A stretch of 64,000 nt of DNA, from positions 372,001-436,000 of the forward strand of contig JABYQU010000020.1 in the NCBI GenBank assembly GCA_022264855.1, given 5' to 3'. Below are positions 12,134 through 22,424 of this stretch, piece after piece (position 1 is the stretch's first letter; every line of letters begins with the position of its first letter). This DNA comes from Lenzites betulinus. Its lineage: Eukaryota; Basidiomycota; Agaricomycetes; Polyporales; Polyporaceae. The notes below the pieces were generated by a model. That model saw only the letters and a program-made list of their open reading frames with translations, did not search any database and was not told the origin of the DNA. A program made the position numbers and the translations under genes.

Positions 12134-13012
12134 CTACGCATGCCATGCCCTCACGATCAGCTCCGTGAGGCCTGGAAAGAAAGAACGCTCTAGTAAACGC
12201 CGTGCCCGGGTATATGCGGGTGCGGTGGGACGTACCGATGTCGTTCGTGTTGAACTGGTACACGCCGACAAGCACGCCCGCGGTCGTCGCCCGGAGTGCC
12301 CAGGTGGAGAGGGGCCCGAGGCGCGGGAACTTGCGCGGGTGGAGGTAGTCGACGAGAATGGAGTCGAACTGCGGGTGGGCCGGTCAGTACTGGGCACAAT
12401 CACGTGTGAGGCTGCATATCGTCCCGCAGAGTGCTCGTTCGTACACGGCGCGCGGGACGTCGCGTCGAGCGTATGCGAGCGGTCTATACGGGGTGTTTCC
12501 GGGGGTGGTGAACGGTACGTACGCCGATGTGACTGTGCATGACCAGGCTGATGCCGAGCAGGCCGTCGAGGATGGGGTAGTTCGTGCCGCTCGTGGCGAA
12601 CGCTGCAACCGTGAGGGGGACGAGACCGGCGGATAGAAGGCGTTCGAACGCCCAGTGGTAAGAGCCGTGCGTCTTCGAGGGAGGGGGGAAGGGCGTGGGG
12701 TCGTTCACGCTGCCCCTGTAGATGGCTGTAGTGCGGGTTCAGGACTTAGCAAACAGAACTCGGTACAATCTGCAGGATGTACGCACGACCACCGGCAACA
12801 TAGGCATGGTCCGCCGCGCCCCTAGCTGCAACACAGAGTCGTTAGTGCTCTTCGCAATGAACATGGCGGTCGCGCTCGAAGTGACATGCATCAACGAACA
12901 CGCGCCGCACGGAGTACTCACCTTGGACGGCGAGTGGCCGCAGCGACCTGCGTGCGAGCGCGGCGGCGACGTTCTTGTTGAATGCAGAACGAGCGACGAG
13001 GGAGGAGGACAT
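12134..13012 (-). CDS. SDH4: Succinate dehydrogenase membrane anchor subunit (CybS)
   Basis: Small membrane anchor of mitochondrial complex II, contributing to haem b and ubiquinone binding in the inner membrane. The ATG at 13012 starts a basic, Ser/Ala/Arg-rich targeting peptide (SSLVARSAFNKNVAAALARR). Internal exons give KTHGSYHWAFERLLSAGLVP, then a membrane helix, then YPILDGLLGISLVMHSHIG containing the HSH motif of CybS. The next exon, joined in phase, gives FDSILVDYLHPRKFPRLGPL and a third helix ending GVYQFNTNDIG. The last exon encodes LTELIVRAWHA and stops at 12134. Five or so exons with short introns; the order and the H-S-H-x-G and DYLHPRK motifs are diagnostic. The second exon boundary near 12750-12840 is approximate. 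It faces EPL1 head to head, 1.4 kb apart. Confidence 0.9.
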
Positions 13013-13077
13013 GGCGGGCGTTGTGTGCGGAGGTGAGGAGGCTGCGACGAGCGTTGGGCGGGGGAGATCGGTGTCGC

Positions 13078-13099
13078 CCAATCGGTCCTTCCCGATTGG
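13078..13099 (-). promoter_or_regulatory. Paired CCAAT boxes upstream of SDH4
   Basis: CCAAT at 13078-13082 and its complement ATTGG at 13095-13099 form a facing pair, both within the core CCAATCG, 66-87 nt upstream of the SDH4 ATG. CCAAT-binding HAP complexes control respiratory genes in fungi, so the placement makes sense. Binding is inferred. Confidence 0.5.
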
Positions 13100-14415
13100 C
13101 CTTCGGCAGCTCTCTCCCGCTTTCGGCCGGTCGCGTGGCCGGGATCTCGGGCCTCTACTTACGAGCAGGAGTGCTACTCAAGAGGCACACTATATATTCC
13201 CTAGAGAGTTCTTATAATGGCTTTCTCAGCGAGTGCGTGTCGCATGCTAGCATTCACAAAACTTGATAAATATCTTCTCAGTGGGAACTGTATAGTTGAG
13301 GGCGTCTATATCCGGTGGCTACACACGTGAGATGCCAGATCTGAGCCCGATCCGGCTGCACGTGGGCGCCTGTGAACCCCGGCCAGGCGTGCGAGACCAC
13401 TCCGTCCTGCCTCCATCCTTTCCGCCGCCATCGTCGTCCAACGTCCTCAAGCCTCCTTCGCAGCCAGGGAATCCTTTGCAGTCAAGATTCAAAGGTCTGG
13501 CACCATTCCGCCATCTGTGCTAAATGCAGAGGGTACTCGGACTGCGTTGGCTTCGGCGAGGTTTTGAGCGTACTTACGCCGCTCCCCCGACACCCATCGA
13601 CACCCGCGCCAACAGCCTATATGCATCGTTTGCAGCAGCATAGTCGCCAAGAAAGGACCATCAAGCTCAATCGCTGCAAAGGTAGGTCCAATGCTCGCGG
13701 TGTACTACCTCTCTAAGGGCTGCGGGGGCCTCGTGCCCTGGGCTGAAGAGGGCACCAATTTTCTGCCACAAAGGGTGCGCTCATTCTCATCCTCCTCTTA
13801 CTCAACGCATCTCATGCTCTATTTTCTCTCGCTCAGACATCAGCTTTGCTCTCTCGTCAAGATCCCTCAGCACGCGATGAGAGCGAGATCGCACCGCATG
13901 TGATGACGGCGTTGTCGCCCCTTTGCCACGCACATCTTTTCCATGCGCCTTGATCATATAGTCCCCGTCTTTATGAGCTGTTCAGAAGAGAGTGCAATCG
14001 GATTTTCCTGTGAGTGCGCAAGCTGGCCAATTACCCTTCGTCGCTTCCGAGCGTCCATTGGCCACGCCTTGGCGGTTATTAACATTCCTCCTCTTTCGCA
14101 GGTACAATACTTCTCTCAACACCATAAACCAACAGTATATACAACCGTCCTTCAGTCTCTACGCCTGCTTTCCGTTATGTCGAGCGCAGCGCTTCTGCCG
14201 CTCATATGGCGTTTGTGGCAAGTTGCCCGATCAGGTAATCGATTATGTAAGCGGAGCAGGCTATCTTCCTCCAATCGCAAGGTCTCGGCCCGCCACACGA
14301 TATTCGACCGGCCTCACGTTGCTCAGCGCGCCAGTCGTCGTCGCCGCCCCCAGCCTCCTCAACTGAGTCGACTCTTCAACATCCTCCTCCTCTGGGACCC
14401 CCCCAGCTCCATGAT
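13100..14415. other. Intergenic region between SDH4 and EPL1
   Basis: No exon is recognised. Pyrimidine-rich stretches become frequent toward 14100-14400, as is common in fungal promoters and 5' UTRs. Probably holds both promoters and any 5' UTR of EPL1. Confidence 0.5.
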
Positions 14416-17400
14416 ATGCCCCGTGCCACACATCCCGGACAATCTGCCCTAAGAAATCGCAACCGTGTCACCAACAAGACTCGCCTCAAGGTCATCAAGG
14501 ATACCATCGATGCCGACTCGATCGTACTCGATGAAGACGAGGAGAAGGCCAGGGTCGTTTCCACGGCAGGTGTCGATGCGGAGGATGCCAATGTGAGTGT
14601 CGTGTGCCCCCTTGTGCTCGCTGTCTGCGCCGATGTTGGAGGCCCTTGTGGTGGCAAAACCTGATTGGCTCACAGCGTGGGAATGTAGTTCCGCGGAATG
14701 CTGACTAAGCGCCGTTTATTGCCTTTCTAGGAACATCATTTGCAAGCGGTTCTTTCGGCCGCCGCCTCCCGACATCAGGCGGCGCGCACAACGCGCACAG
14801 CCGAGAAGGATAGCGCCCCCGCAGCGTACATCCCGACGCCCGACAGCACCGGCGTAGTGCAAAATTACGAGGACCTTTACCCTACATCACGGTGGGATGA
14901 CCCGGTCACCTACGTCAAGTCCTCCGACACAATCGAGGAGGCGACCTCTTTCGCGCTCGCCAATGGCTTCATCTATTACATGGATGAGCGAGACAAAGAT
15001 TGGCTAGACAAGAACAACGAGGAAGCTCGCGGTGAAGGCACGAGCGCGCAGGGTGCTGTCTCCGGTACCAGCACTCGCTCTGGTCGTAGTTCGAAAGCCA
15101 AAGGGAAGGAGCCGGATCTCGCTCAACCTGTCGCTATCAGCGAGGATGAGTTTGAGCTTGTCATGGCCATCTTCGAGAAGGTAACGCACGAGAAAACCGA
15201 GTTTCTACACCATGTAAGCACATTCAACGTTCGAGCAAGCCATCGTCCTCAACATCAGCAGGGCCTTGAACAGGGCGCGCCTTTCCCCCCATTCTCGGAC
15301 TACCACGACACATTCGCGGCTCAACTGAAGCCGGAGATATTCGCGGTGTACGAAGTCCCAGACTGGGTACCCCATCCCCAACATCTTCTTCGCTTTGCCC
15401 GTGTCATTTATCCGTACTGGCGAGAACGTCGTCTAGAACGCGGCGGGCATCGTATTATACCCATTGTCAACGTACGTCTCACTAGAGCGAGTGCTAACAA
15501 AAGCGTGCTCACGCAAATGTCCCAGCTTGACGAAACAGATACCAAGAACGAGTCCTATATATGCTTCAGGCGACGAGAGATCAAGGCTATCCGCAAGACT
15601 CGAGCTTCGCAAGCCTCGTACTCGGACCGCTTGGTCCGCTTGCAGAGCGAACTCGGCACCACTCTCGACCTGGTGCGACTAGTCCACCAGCGTGAAGTCA
15701 GCAAGCGGGAGGCGCAGTCACAAAATCAACTCTTGTGGGACAAGCGCCACATCCTCACGGATCTCAAGCGTGCACGTCCATCACTTTCCACAAAAGAAGA
15801 CGAGGTGCTCTTCTTGGACAGGGAGAAACCTCCAAAGAAGCTCAAAGTGGAAGGGTAAGCACCGTTGTCCGCCGATTCACCAGCCTTTCCTCATACATCG
15901 TAAATAGCAATCGCTCTCTCAAGATACGTCCACGGGAGAACGGCGAGCAGGGCTCTCCTGTCACACATGCAGAACCACAGATCCGCCCCAAAGAACGAGA
16001 GGCTGCGATTCGGAACCAGATCGAGCTCGAGTTGCAGCAGCGCAAGGAGAAAGACAAGCAGTGGGAAGACGCCAGCGATGTCAGTACTCTTCGCTGCATT
16101 CAAAGGTTACTAATGATCTGATAATCATTCTCCTCAGTACCCCTACCAGGCTTCTCCAGCACCACTAGGCTGTCGACTTTACAAGTTCTTTGCCAGGCGG
16201 ACGTCAGGTTCCTCGGCATCGTCGGTGCTTAGCGATGATGAGCCAGAGCAACATCGAGCGGTGCGCTTGAGGCGCGGCCGTGGTGGTCGATTCTTGATTG
16301 ACCGGCGTTTCAACGTCCGACTACGCCCTGCAAACTTCGACGATGAAGATGAGGAGGCCGGAGAACGTCTGAAGAAGATCGAGGAGCGGTTTCGATTCGA
16401 CGACGACGATGCTCCTGCTATCGGTCCAGGTGGTCCGGACGAGCAGGACCGCAAACTGGTCGATGCGTGTCAGCCAAGGTATGGGCGTGCTTAATCCGAG
16501 GGTAACTCTAGCTCACAGAGAGTCTAGACACCTTTCGGTCACGATGTCGTTGTTTAACGAGCAAGATCACCGCTCATTCGTCACAGACCCTTCCCTTCAG
16601 GTGACGGCCGAAGGTCGCCAGCAGCTCGTTTGGCCCTTCCAACCCAATCAGCCCTGCAACGTCACCCTCTCGCGCGCCTTGCAGCGTCCACTCTCGGTCA
16701 CTCCCATTCCTTCCATCAGTACGGCCAACGCACCTGCCTCACTATCAGGCAGCATGAATGGTACACCTGTGTCCGTCTCCGCCCGTGCGAGCTCTCTAGC
16801 CCATCTACGGATCTCGTCGGGGGGCGGAGTACGTGGCTTGGCTTCGGGCGTGCCGAATGGTACCCAGGGTTCTCCGCACAGCACTCCTCCGTCAAGTGCT
16901 ACCGTGAACGGTTTCGCTGATGCCCAGACCGCTGCAGCGGAAACCAACGAGCAGAAGCAGAAGCCCCCGAGCCAGTCCAGTCCGAACGGAGTTCCTACCC
17001 AGCCAGATGTGCACGCGGCGTCTCTCACGTCCCCGTCACCTGCTCCTGCGAAACCCGTATCCTCCACGGCAGCGGTCAACGTCCCTAACCTCGCCAACGG
17101 CTATCAGATGGGTGCGGTGAATGGCTATCCCGTTGTGCCCAAGGCGGGGTACATACACCCGAATGCACGCCACAACGGCCTCAACCTCCAGCAGATGCAG
17201 ACGATCTCCGCTCTCCTCCCCGACAACAACGTCAACATCGCTCTCCGGCAACCGGGGGCGTTTATGATGCCCAACGGTGCTTACCCCATTCAAATGGCTA
17301 CGGCTCGTCCAATGCAGTGGCCCGTCGCTGGGCAGCGTTCCCCGCACAACGCCGGCGTGGACGGCACCAACGGCATTGATAGTACCGCATCGCAGATGGG

Positions 17401-17686
17401 TTCGACTTCTCCCGTCCGCGCGCCCTCCACCAACGGCGTACGCACGCCCCAGCTAGCGCGGAGCATTCCGATGGCCACTCCGACCCACTCGATGAATGGG
17501 GCGCAGCACATCGCGCGTCTTGCGCCGCACTCGCCCTCCCCCCACATGCTCAGCCCCAACATGGCCGCCGCGCAGATCAATGTGCACTCGTCGCCCACAC
17601 GCGCCCCCCAGCCCGTCATCCCCACTCCGTCACCATCGCTGCAGACGCGGCAGATCGTGGGCGGGTCCGGGGCGGCGGGGTACTGA
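14416..17686 (+). CDS. EPL1: Enhancer of polycomb-like protein 1 (NuA4 subunit)
   Basis: Scaffold of the NuA4 histone H4/H2A acetyltransferase (Piccolo module with Esa1 and Yng2), nuclear. Seven exons join in phase (14416-14592, 14731-15213, 15262-15471, 15526-15854, 15908-16079, 16138-16478, 16519-17686) to about 959 residues. The N-terminal EPcA domain is clear: ALRNRNRVTNKTRLKVIKD, later the acidic FIYYMDERDKDWLDKNN, the FELVMAIFEKVTHEKT helix, and PDWVPHPQHLLRFARVIYPYW near the end of the domain. The middle has FNVRLRPANFDDEDEE. The last exon is low-complexity Ser/Pro/Asn/Ala sequence containing TPHSMNGAQHIARLAPHSPS-like repeats, typical of fungal homologs. The start ATG immediately precedes the conserved EPcA sequence. 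Introns 2 and 3 (48 and 54 nt) are multiples of three without stops. Confidence 0.92.
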
Positions 17687-18599
17687 TGACCGCCATGCTT
17701 ATGGACTATGATTATCACCCCTCCCCTACTCCGTCCGATATGAACGTAAACTAGGTAGCTTGACTCCGCCGTACTGTGTATTCTTATGTTGCAAGGAATT
17801 GGTCTAATACGTTCATTCATGAATTTTAAGTTCAGCGACCCAGGCTGTGACGTCCGATCCAACTGTGTGTTGCCCCCCGCCAACGCGTGAGCGTAGAATG
17901 CTTCGTGGTGAGTCTTCCTCTCAGTTCCGCTACCTGTCGGAGCGTTGTGTATCGTTGACGCCTTGGAAGCAGCCAGGTAAGTTGTGTCGAACTCGTTCGT
18001 TAGTTGCACTTCCTCACGATGGGCGCTGTGCATTAGAGAATGCATTGGCAGCCTCAGTGGTATCTATATATCATGATCTAGAACCTCCGACTCGAGGACC
18101 ACCCGAACGCAACCTAATACGCGTCGGCCGCCGGGCTGTGGCTGTCATGTTCAGACGTGCACCGATGCCAACCATCGCCGGCATACAGGTACAGGTACTC
18201 GCGTGTGACGGCCCCAGTCGCTCGCGACTGCGCAGAGTGCGGGTTGTATTGTGCCCGTCGCGGACGCAGTCGGGGATACCACACGCACTTGCATCGTATG
18301 ACCGACACGCCAGACCCGCAAGCCCCGAGTCGCACGGCATACCTGGCACACGTTGCACGCCAGAAGCCGTCGGACGCCCGCCGGGGTTATCTTCTGCTGG
18401 CAGGCATGCCCCGGTCTTCCCTGCTTCTCCATGGTTGCTAGAATTGTGGGACGAGCCAAGGCGCTGCCGCTATCGCGGGGACTAGCCGGGTTCTCGAGGC
18501 TTATTACTCAAGCACGCAGGAGGATAGTCCCTGCGGCCGAACCCCCCCCTCCCGCGCTGTAAGGTCTGCACATGGGAGCAGCATCGGCCGAGGGCTTTG
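17687..18599. other. Intergenic region downstream of EPL1
   Basis: No gene recognised. Contains the EPL1 3' UTR. Open frames on both strands between 18070 and 18500 are short and show no domain. Confidence 0.45.
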
Positions 18600-19977
18600 G
18601 TGTGTCTGTCCTTTCCTCTTCCGCGATGCTTACGATCTGAATCCACGATCACAGTAACGTCGGAGGTTGCTTGTGCGGCTACGGCGTTCTTGGTGTGGGA
18701 TGCATTGATCAATCTCGATCAAGAGGTCAGCAGAAATGCGCCGCTCCCTGTGTGGACTGAAACACTCACGTTGTGACATACTTAAGGTAGAGTACATTTG
18801 GAAGTGCGAATAGTGTCTTTGTGGTTCATAGGACGTGGCTCATCCGGTGACGCAGGGGTCCCAGCAGCTGGGTGAAATGGACCTATGTCGTTATACGCCA
18901 TGCACCGTATCTTATCCAAGGGTAAGGTTGCTCACGAGCCTTTCTCGAGAAGCTCAGAGCTCATTCTCGCCCAACAGGAGCGTCTTAACCCTAGTTGGTA
19001 GAGCAGGGCACGTATGGCATAACAAACAGTGCGAGGCCTGGATCGCATACCAGCTGGTAGGGATCGAAGTCCTCACCATCGCGGTAGAAGTCGTCTTGAT
19101 GATTCGTGGTGAGTTATATCATGCGTCCGTGCTCTTGTAACCTTACTCATCGCTGCGGAACAGTATATGCGATGTACAATAGGAACCGCTCAGTGCTCAC
19201 GCTCGTTCTCGTGTTCTTCGCGGCGGAGATCACCGCCATGTGGACTATTCTTGGCATATCTATACCGCAGATCACCTTCACTCCCCAATGCCTCATCACA
19301 TCCACCCCCAAAGTGTTCCCCACGTACTGGTGAGCGATTTACAACAACCGCATATCAGCATAGCTAACGTATTATGGGGGATAGGACCATTTCTCTCGCA
19401 TTCGAGACGACGCTATTCACCTTGACATTGGTGCGATTTGCGACCACGGCCGTTGCATCGCAACTGCGGAAGCAATCTATCCTCTACCTGCTCGTTCGAG
19501 ACGGCACCTGGGCGTATGCAATCATCTTCGGTGCGCCATTCTTCGGACTATGAATGTGGACTGGGGATATGCTTACGGCTATCAGTGGTCATGCTGCTAA
19601 ACACCCTGATGTATGAGACGCAACATAACGCCCTAGCGGGAGTGTGCTATTTGTCAGTACCTGGAAGGTCTTTCGGGCCCTTGCGTGGCTGACACTCTGC
19701 GATAATAGCTGGGAGATATCTGTGATGTCCTTCGCGGTAAGCACATATGCGTCGTAGGCGGCATCTCCTGATCATAGTGCTGGCGCAGGGCTCACACATC
19801 CTCCTCAACCTACGGCGCCTCGCTATGCAACCACACGATACGAGCTGGCTCTCTGCCCTATCGCAGAGTGAAGCTCCTTCCAATGAACCGTCTCTGCCAG
19901 AGGTGTATTTCGCCCGGGAGGATATAGATATCACCCTAGCTATGGTTGAGATGCAACGACTGCCGGGCATCAACTAG
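18600..19977 (+). CDS. DUF6533-type multi-span membrane protein
   Basis: A basidiomycete-typical integral membrane protein family of unknown function with about seven helices. The first supported exon reads EVACAATAFLVWDALINLDQE, continues after an intron with VEYIW, then (intron about 51 nt) NSWVKWTYVVIRHAPYLIQ; this is the DUF6533 pattern of a helix, a DQEVxxIW turn and a KWxYxxxRY helix. Later exons give QCEAWIAYQLVGIEVLTIAV...LMIRVYAMYNRNR, then LTLVLVFFAAEITAMWTILG, WTISLAFETTLFTLTLVRF, the family hallmark LLVRDGTWAYAIIF, and SWEISVMSFAGSHILLNLR, ending in a soluble tail that stops at 19977. All joins keep phase, so the gene looks intact. The start codon was not found: the first frame is open upstream without an ATG, so a small 5' exon is missing and the left coordinate is approximate. 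Confidence 0.75.
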
Positions 19978-20195
19978 CTAGTATGTGACAATAATATACA
20001 TTGTCTCAGACCAAAGCTGGACCCCCGAACCTCCATCCTGTAATATCCTTACGTGGACATGAGTCGTTGTCCTTCATCCACGGGTGGGGTCCTGATGGGG
20101 CCTGCTGTGTACAAGAGGACGAGAGGATGAGACGTACCCATAGGCCGCCAAGTCTTCAAAGTGGCACCACGAGCTACACTGCGGAGGACGAACGA

Positions 20196-22080
20196 TTAAT
20201 TCCAATTGGAATTGTGTAGGTACCTCCATTCTTGGCCGCCAAGGGGACGTTCACAGTCTCTGTGGGGATGTTGAGTACAATGACAGATATAGCACGGTGA
20301 CGATACACTCACTGGAGCTGGTATGTGTGAGACGAACAGTCCATGACACACTCCCCATCACGTAGGTCGTATCCATCCCAGAAGCTGAGGGAACCGTCAT
20401 GCATCATAAGCTCGAGGCGCTCGACCCCCGCTGTTGTGATGATGACACTGGCACACTCGAACATGTTTGGGTGATCTAACAACGCCCTGTTCTGTCGTAG
20501 CACCTGCCTGCGGGTAGCCAACGGCCCTGCCATATGCCCAAGGTCGAGATTGAGAAGGAGAAGGCGGAGTGAACGGGATGCCATAGGTGCCAAGATCTGC
20601 GATATATGGTGCTGTGGCAGGGTCAGCCTCAATTCAGCTCTAAGAAATTGGCATTGGGCCCACTCACATACGGTGGCATCGTGTCATCTCCTTCGGCGCG
20701 ATAGCGGTGGATTTCCAGCCGCGACAGTTGCGTGTATGTGGTGACGATATGGTGGAGGAGTAGATCATCGGCATCCGAGTCGTCTACCCTGTACACTACC
20801 TCCAAGCTTTGCAAGTTGGGAGTATTCATGCGGGTCAAGAGACGAAGACACTCAGATGCGGAAAGGATAGGTGCCACAAAACGCAAGAGAACAAATCCAC
20901 GTAGAGGATAGTAGAACCTCGGCCAGTCGCGGAGTGATAGATGGAGAAGATCGACGCCTACGAAGGAGAAGATCGCATCCTCTGGATCGGGGTATGCCAC
21001 AGTGAGTGAACGCAGTTGGAGGTGCTCGCAGCCGACAGGGATCCCAGAGCCGAAGATTGGAGCACGGGAGTGAGACGGGGGCTGAGCGACCTCTATGGAG
21101 AGGCTGCTGAGGCGGGGCATGCGAGAAAGCAAGGTGGGGATGACATCCACCGGCATAGAATGCCCGTACGCACCCCTGAGCGACAGGTTCGTCAAGCTCG
21201 GCCAGATGCCTTCACACATCGCGTCCACTGGCGAGGTATCCAAGGGGATTCGTAGCGTTTGGACGGTATCCATGATGGTGGGTACGAGCGCACCGAGGCC
21301 TCTAGCTTCCACGGCGTATGCGCGGATGAGATCCTCGGTATCAGGAAGTCGTGCACCGTACGGACGCTCCTTGAGTTCCCTCCAGCATACGGTGGCGTAG
21401 GAGAGCGTGGTGAGGGATGAAGGGCTCAAAACGGCGCCGGGAGGAGGCAGAGTATCCTCAACCCAAGAACTCACGGGCACCGGGTTCAACCATGGCGACA
21501 TGTATGTAAACGATAAGCTGGATATGTTAGGGCGCTGGAGGCACTGCTGTACTGCAAACCATGGAACACCATCTGTTGCGAAGTCGAAAGTGATGCTAGT
21601 GATAAAGGGGAGCTGATCCAGTACTGAGAAGAATTCTGGCGTATCGTTCTCCGGTGAGTATCGTCCCCAGATCCTTAGGTGTCTGCATTGACGTCAGTGA
21701 ACGTCTAATGAGTTGTAATGATGCGTCAGCTTACCGTACGTATGCGTGTATCGCTTTGGGTGGGGTTCGGGGCAGCTGTTGGGTTTGGATAATACAATAC
21801 TGAAAGAGGGATGGCATGTACACGCGCCGAAGTCGCTTAGAGGCAGAGGCTAAGTTGAGACGGGTCTCCTCTTGCAGAAAACCCATGATGGCGAACAGCA
21901 AATCCTCATTCAGGGTATCTAGAGTGACGCTGTCCGTCCGGTGTGCTGTCAATCATGGAAGTTATATATATTTGACCGAGCCACGTAGTACTCACTGCGA
22001 CGCCACCACACTGTTGTCAGGTTTGGAGGTCAGCCGAGCGAGCCAACGCGAAGCTTTAGCGAGTCGAACATGGAAACGGC
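20196..22080 (-). CDS. F-box/LRR-like protein, copy B
   Basis: Inverted paralog of 413-2231. F-box exon at about 21730-21950 (LNEDLLFAIMGFLQ...RLNLASASKRLRRVY) with donor at 21731; long second exon with leucine-rich segments, retaining the VDVIPTLLSRMPRLSSLSI segment that copy A has lost; last exon ends EWRYLHNSNWN with stop at 20196-20198. Expected to bind Skp1 and select an unknown substrate. One problem: near 20630 copy B has about 11 extra bases relative to copy A, giving an in-frame stop after NANFLELN. Removing a 44-nt GTATGT...TTGAG segment would restore the frame (PPLTLPQHH), so either a very short intron exists or the C-terminal part is cut off. The 5' exon is unresolved; an ATG near 22083 begins a plausible short exon but its join is out of phase. 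Confidence 0.65.
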
Positions 22081-22306
22081 GCATTTCATGTAGCAAAATG
22101 TTCAGTCAAAAACCTATGTGGCACTGAGCGGCAGGATAGTTATAGGACGGTGCACAGGGACGTTTTCCGGTCGGAATGGTGCTAGTCACCAAAGTACTAC
22201 TAGCATTAAGCGCTTACTAAGCGCTTGATAAATGACGTTCAGCGCTTATTAATCTACGTTACATTCCATCTTGAAGATCATCTTGGTACAATTGCAATCG
22301 TTTACG

Positions 22307-22314
22307 TGACGTCA
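22307..22314. promoter_or_regulatory. CRE palindrome upstream of PTEN copy 1
   Basis: Perfect TGACGTCA, the binding site of ATF/CREB-type bZIP factors, 110 nt upstream of the ATG at 22425. A 29-bp tandem duplication (22368-22424, unit GAAACGACTCTTG...) lies between it and the start. Confidence 0.55.
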
Positions 22315-22424
22315 TGGACCTCGAATGTGGATCTGCCATCATTGCGCTGAGCGACCAAAATCCCGAGGAAACGACTCTTGCAACATACCATTACAAGAAA
22401 CGACTCTTGTAACATACCATTACA

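Noticed and set aside
20629..20672. 44-nt intron in F-box copy B
   Set aside because: It would restore the frame, but it is shorter than all other introns here and copy A reads through the same place without one; kept only as an alternative to an 11-bp insertion.
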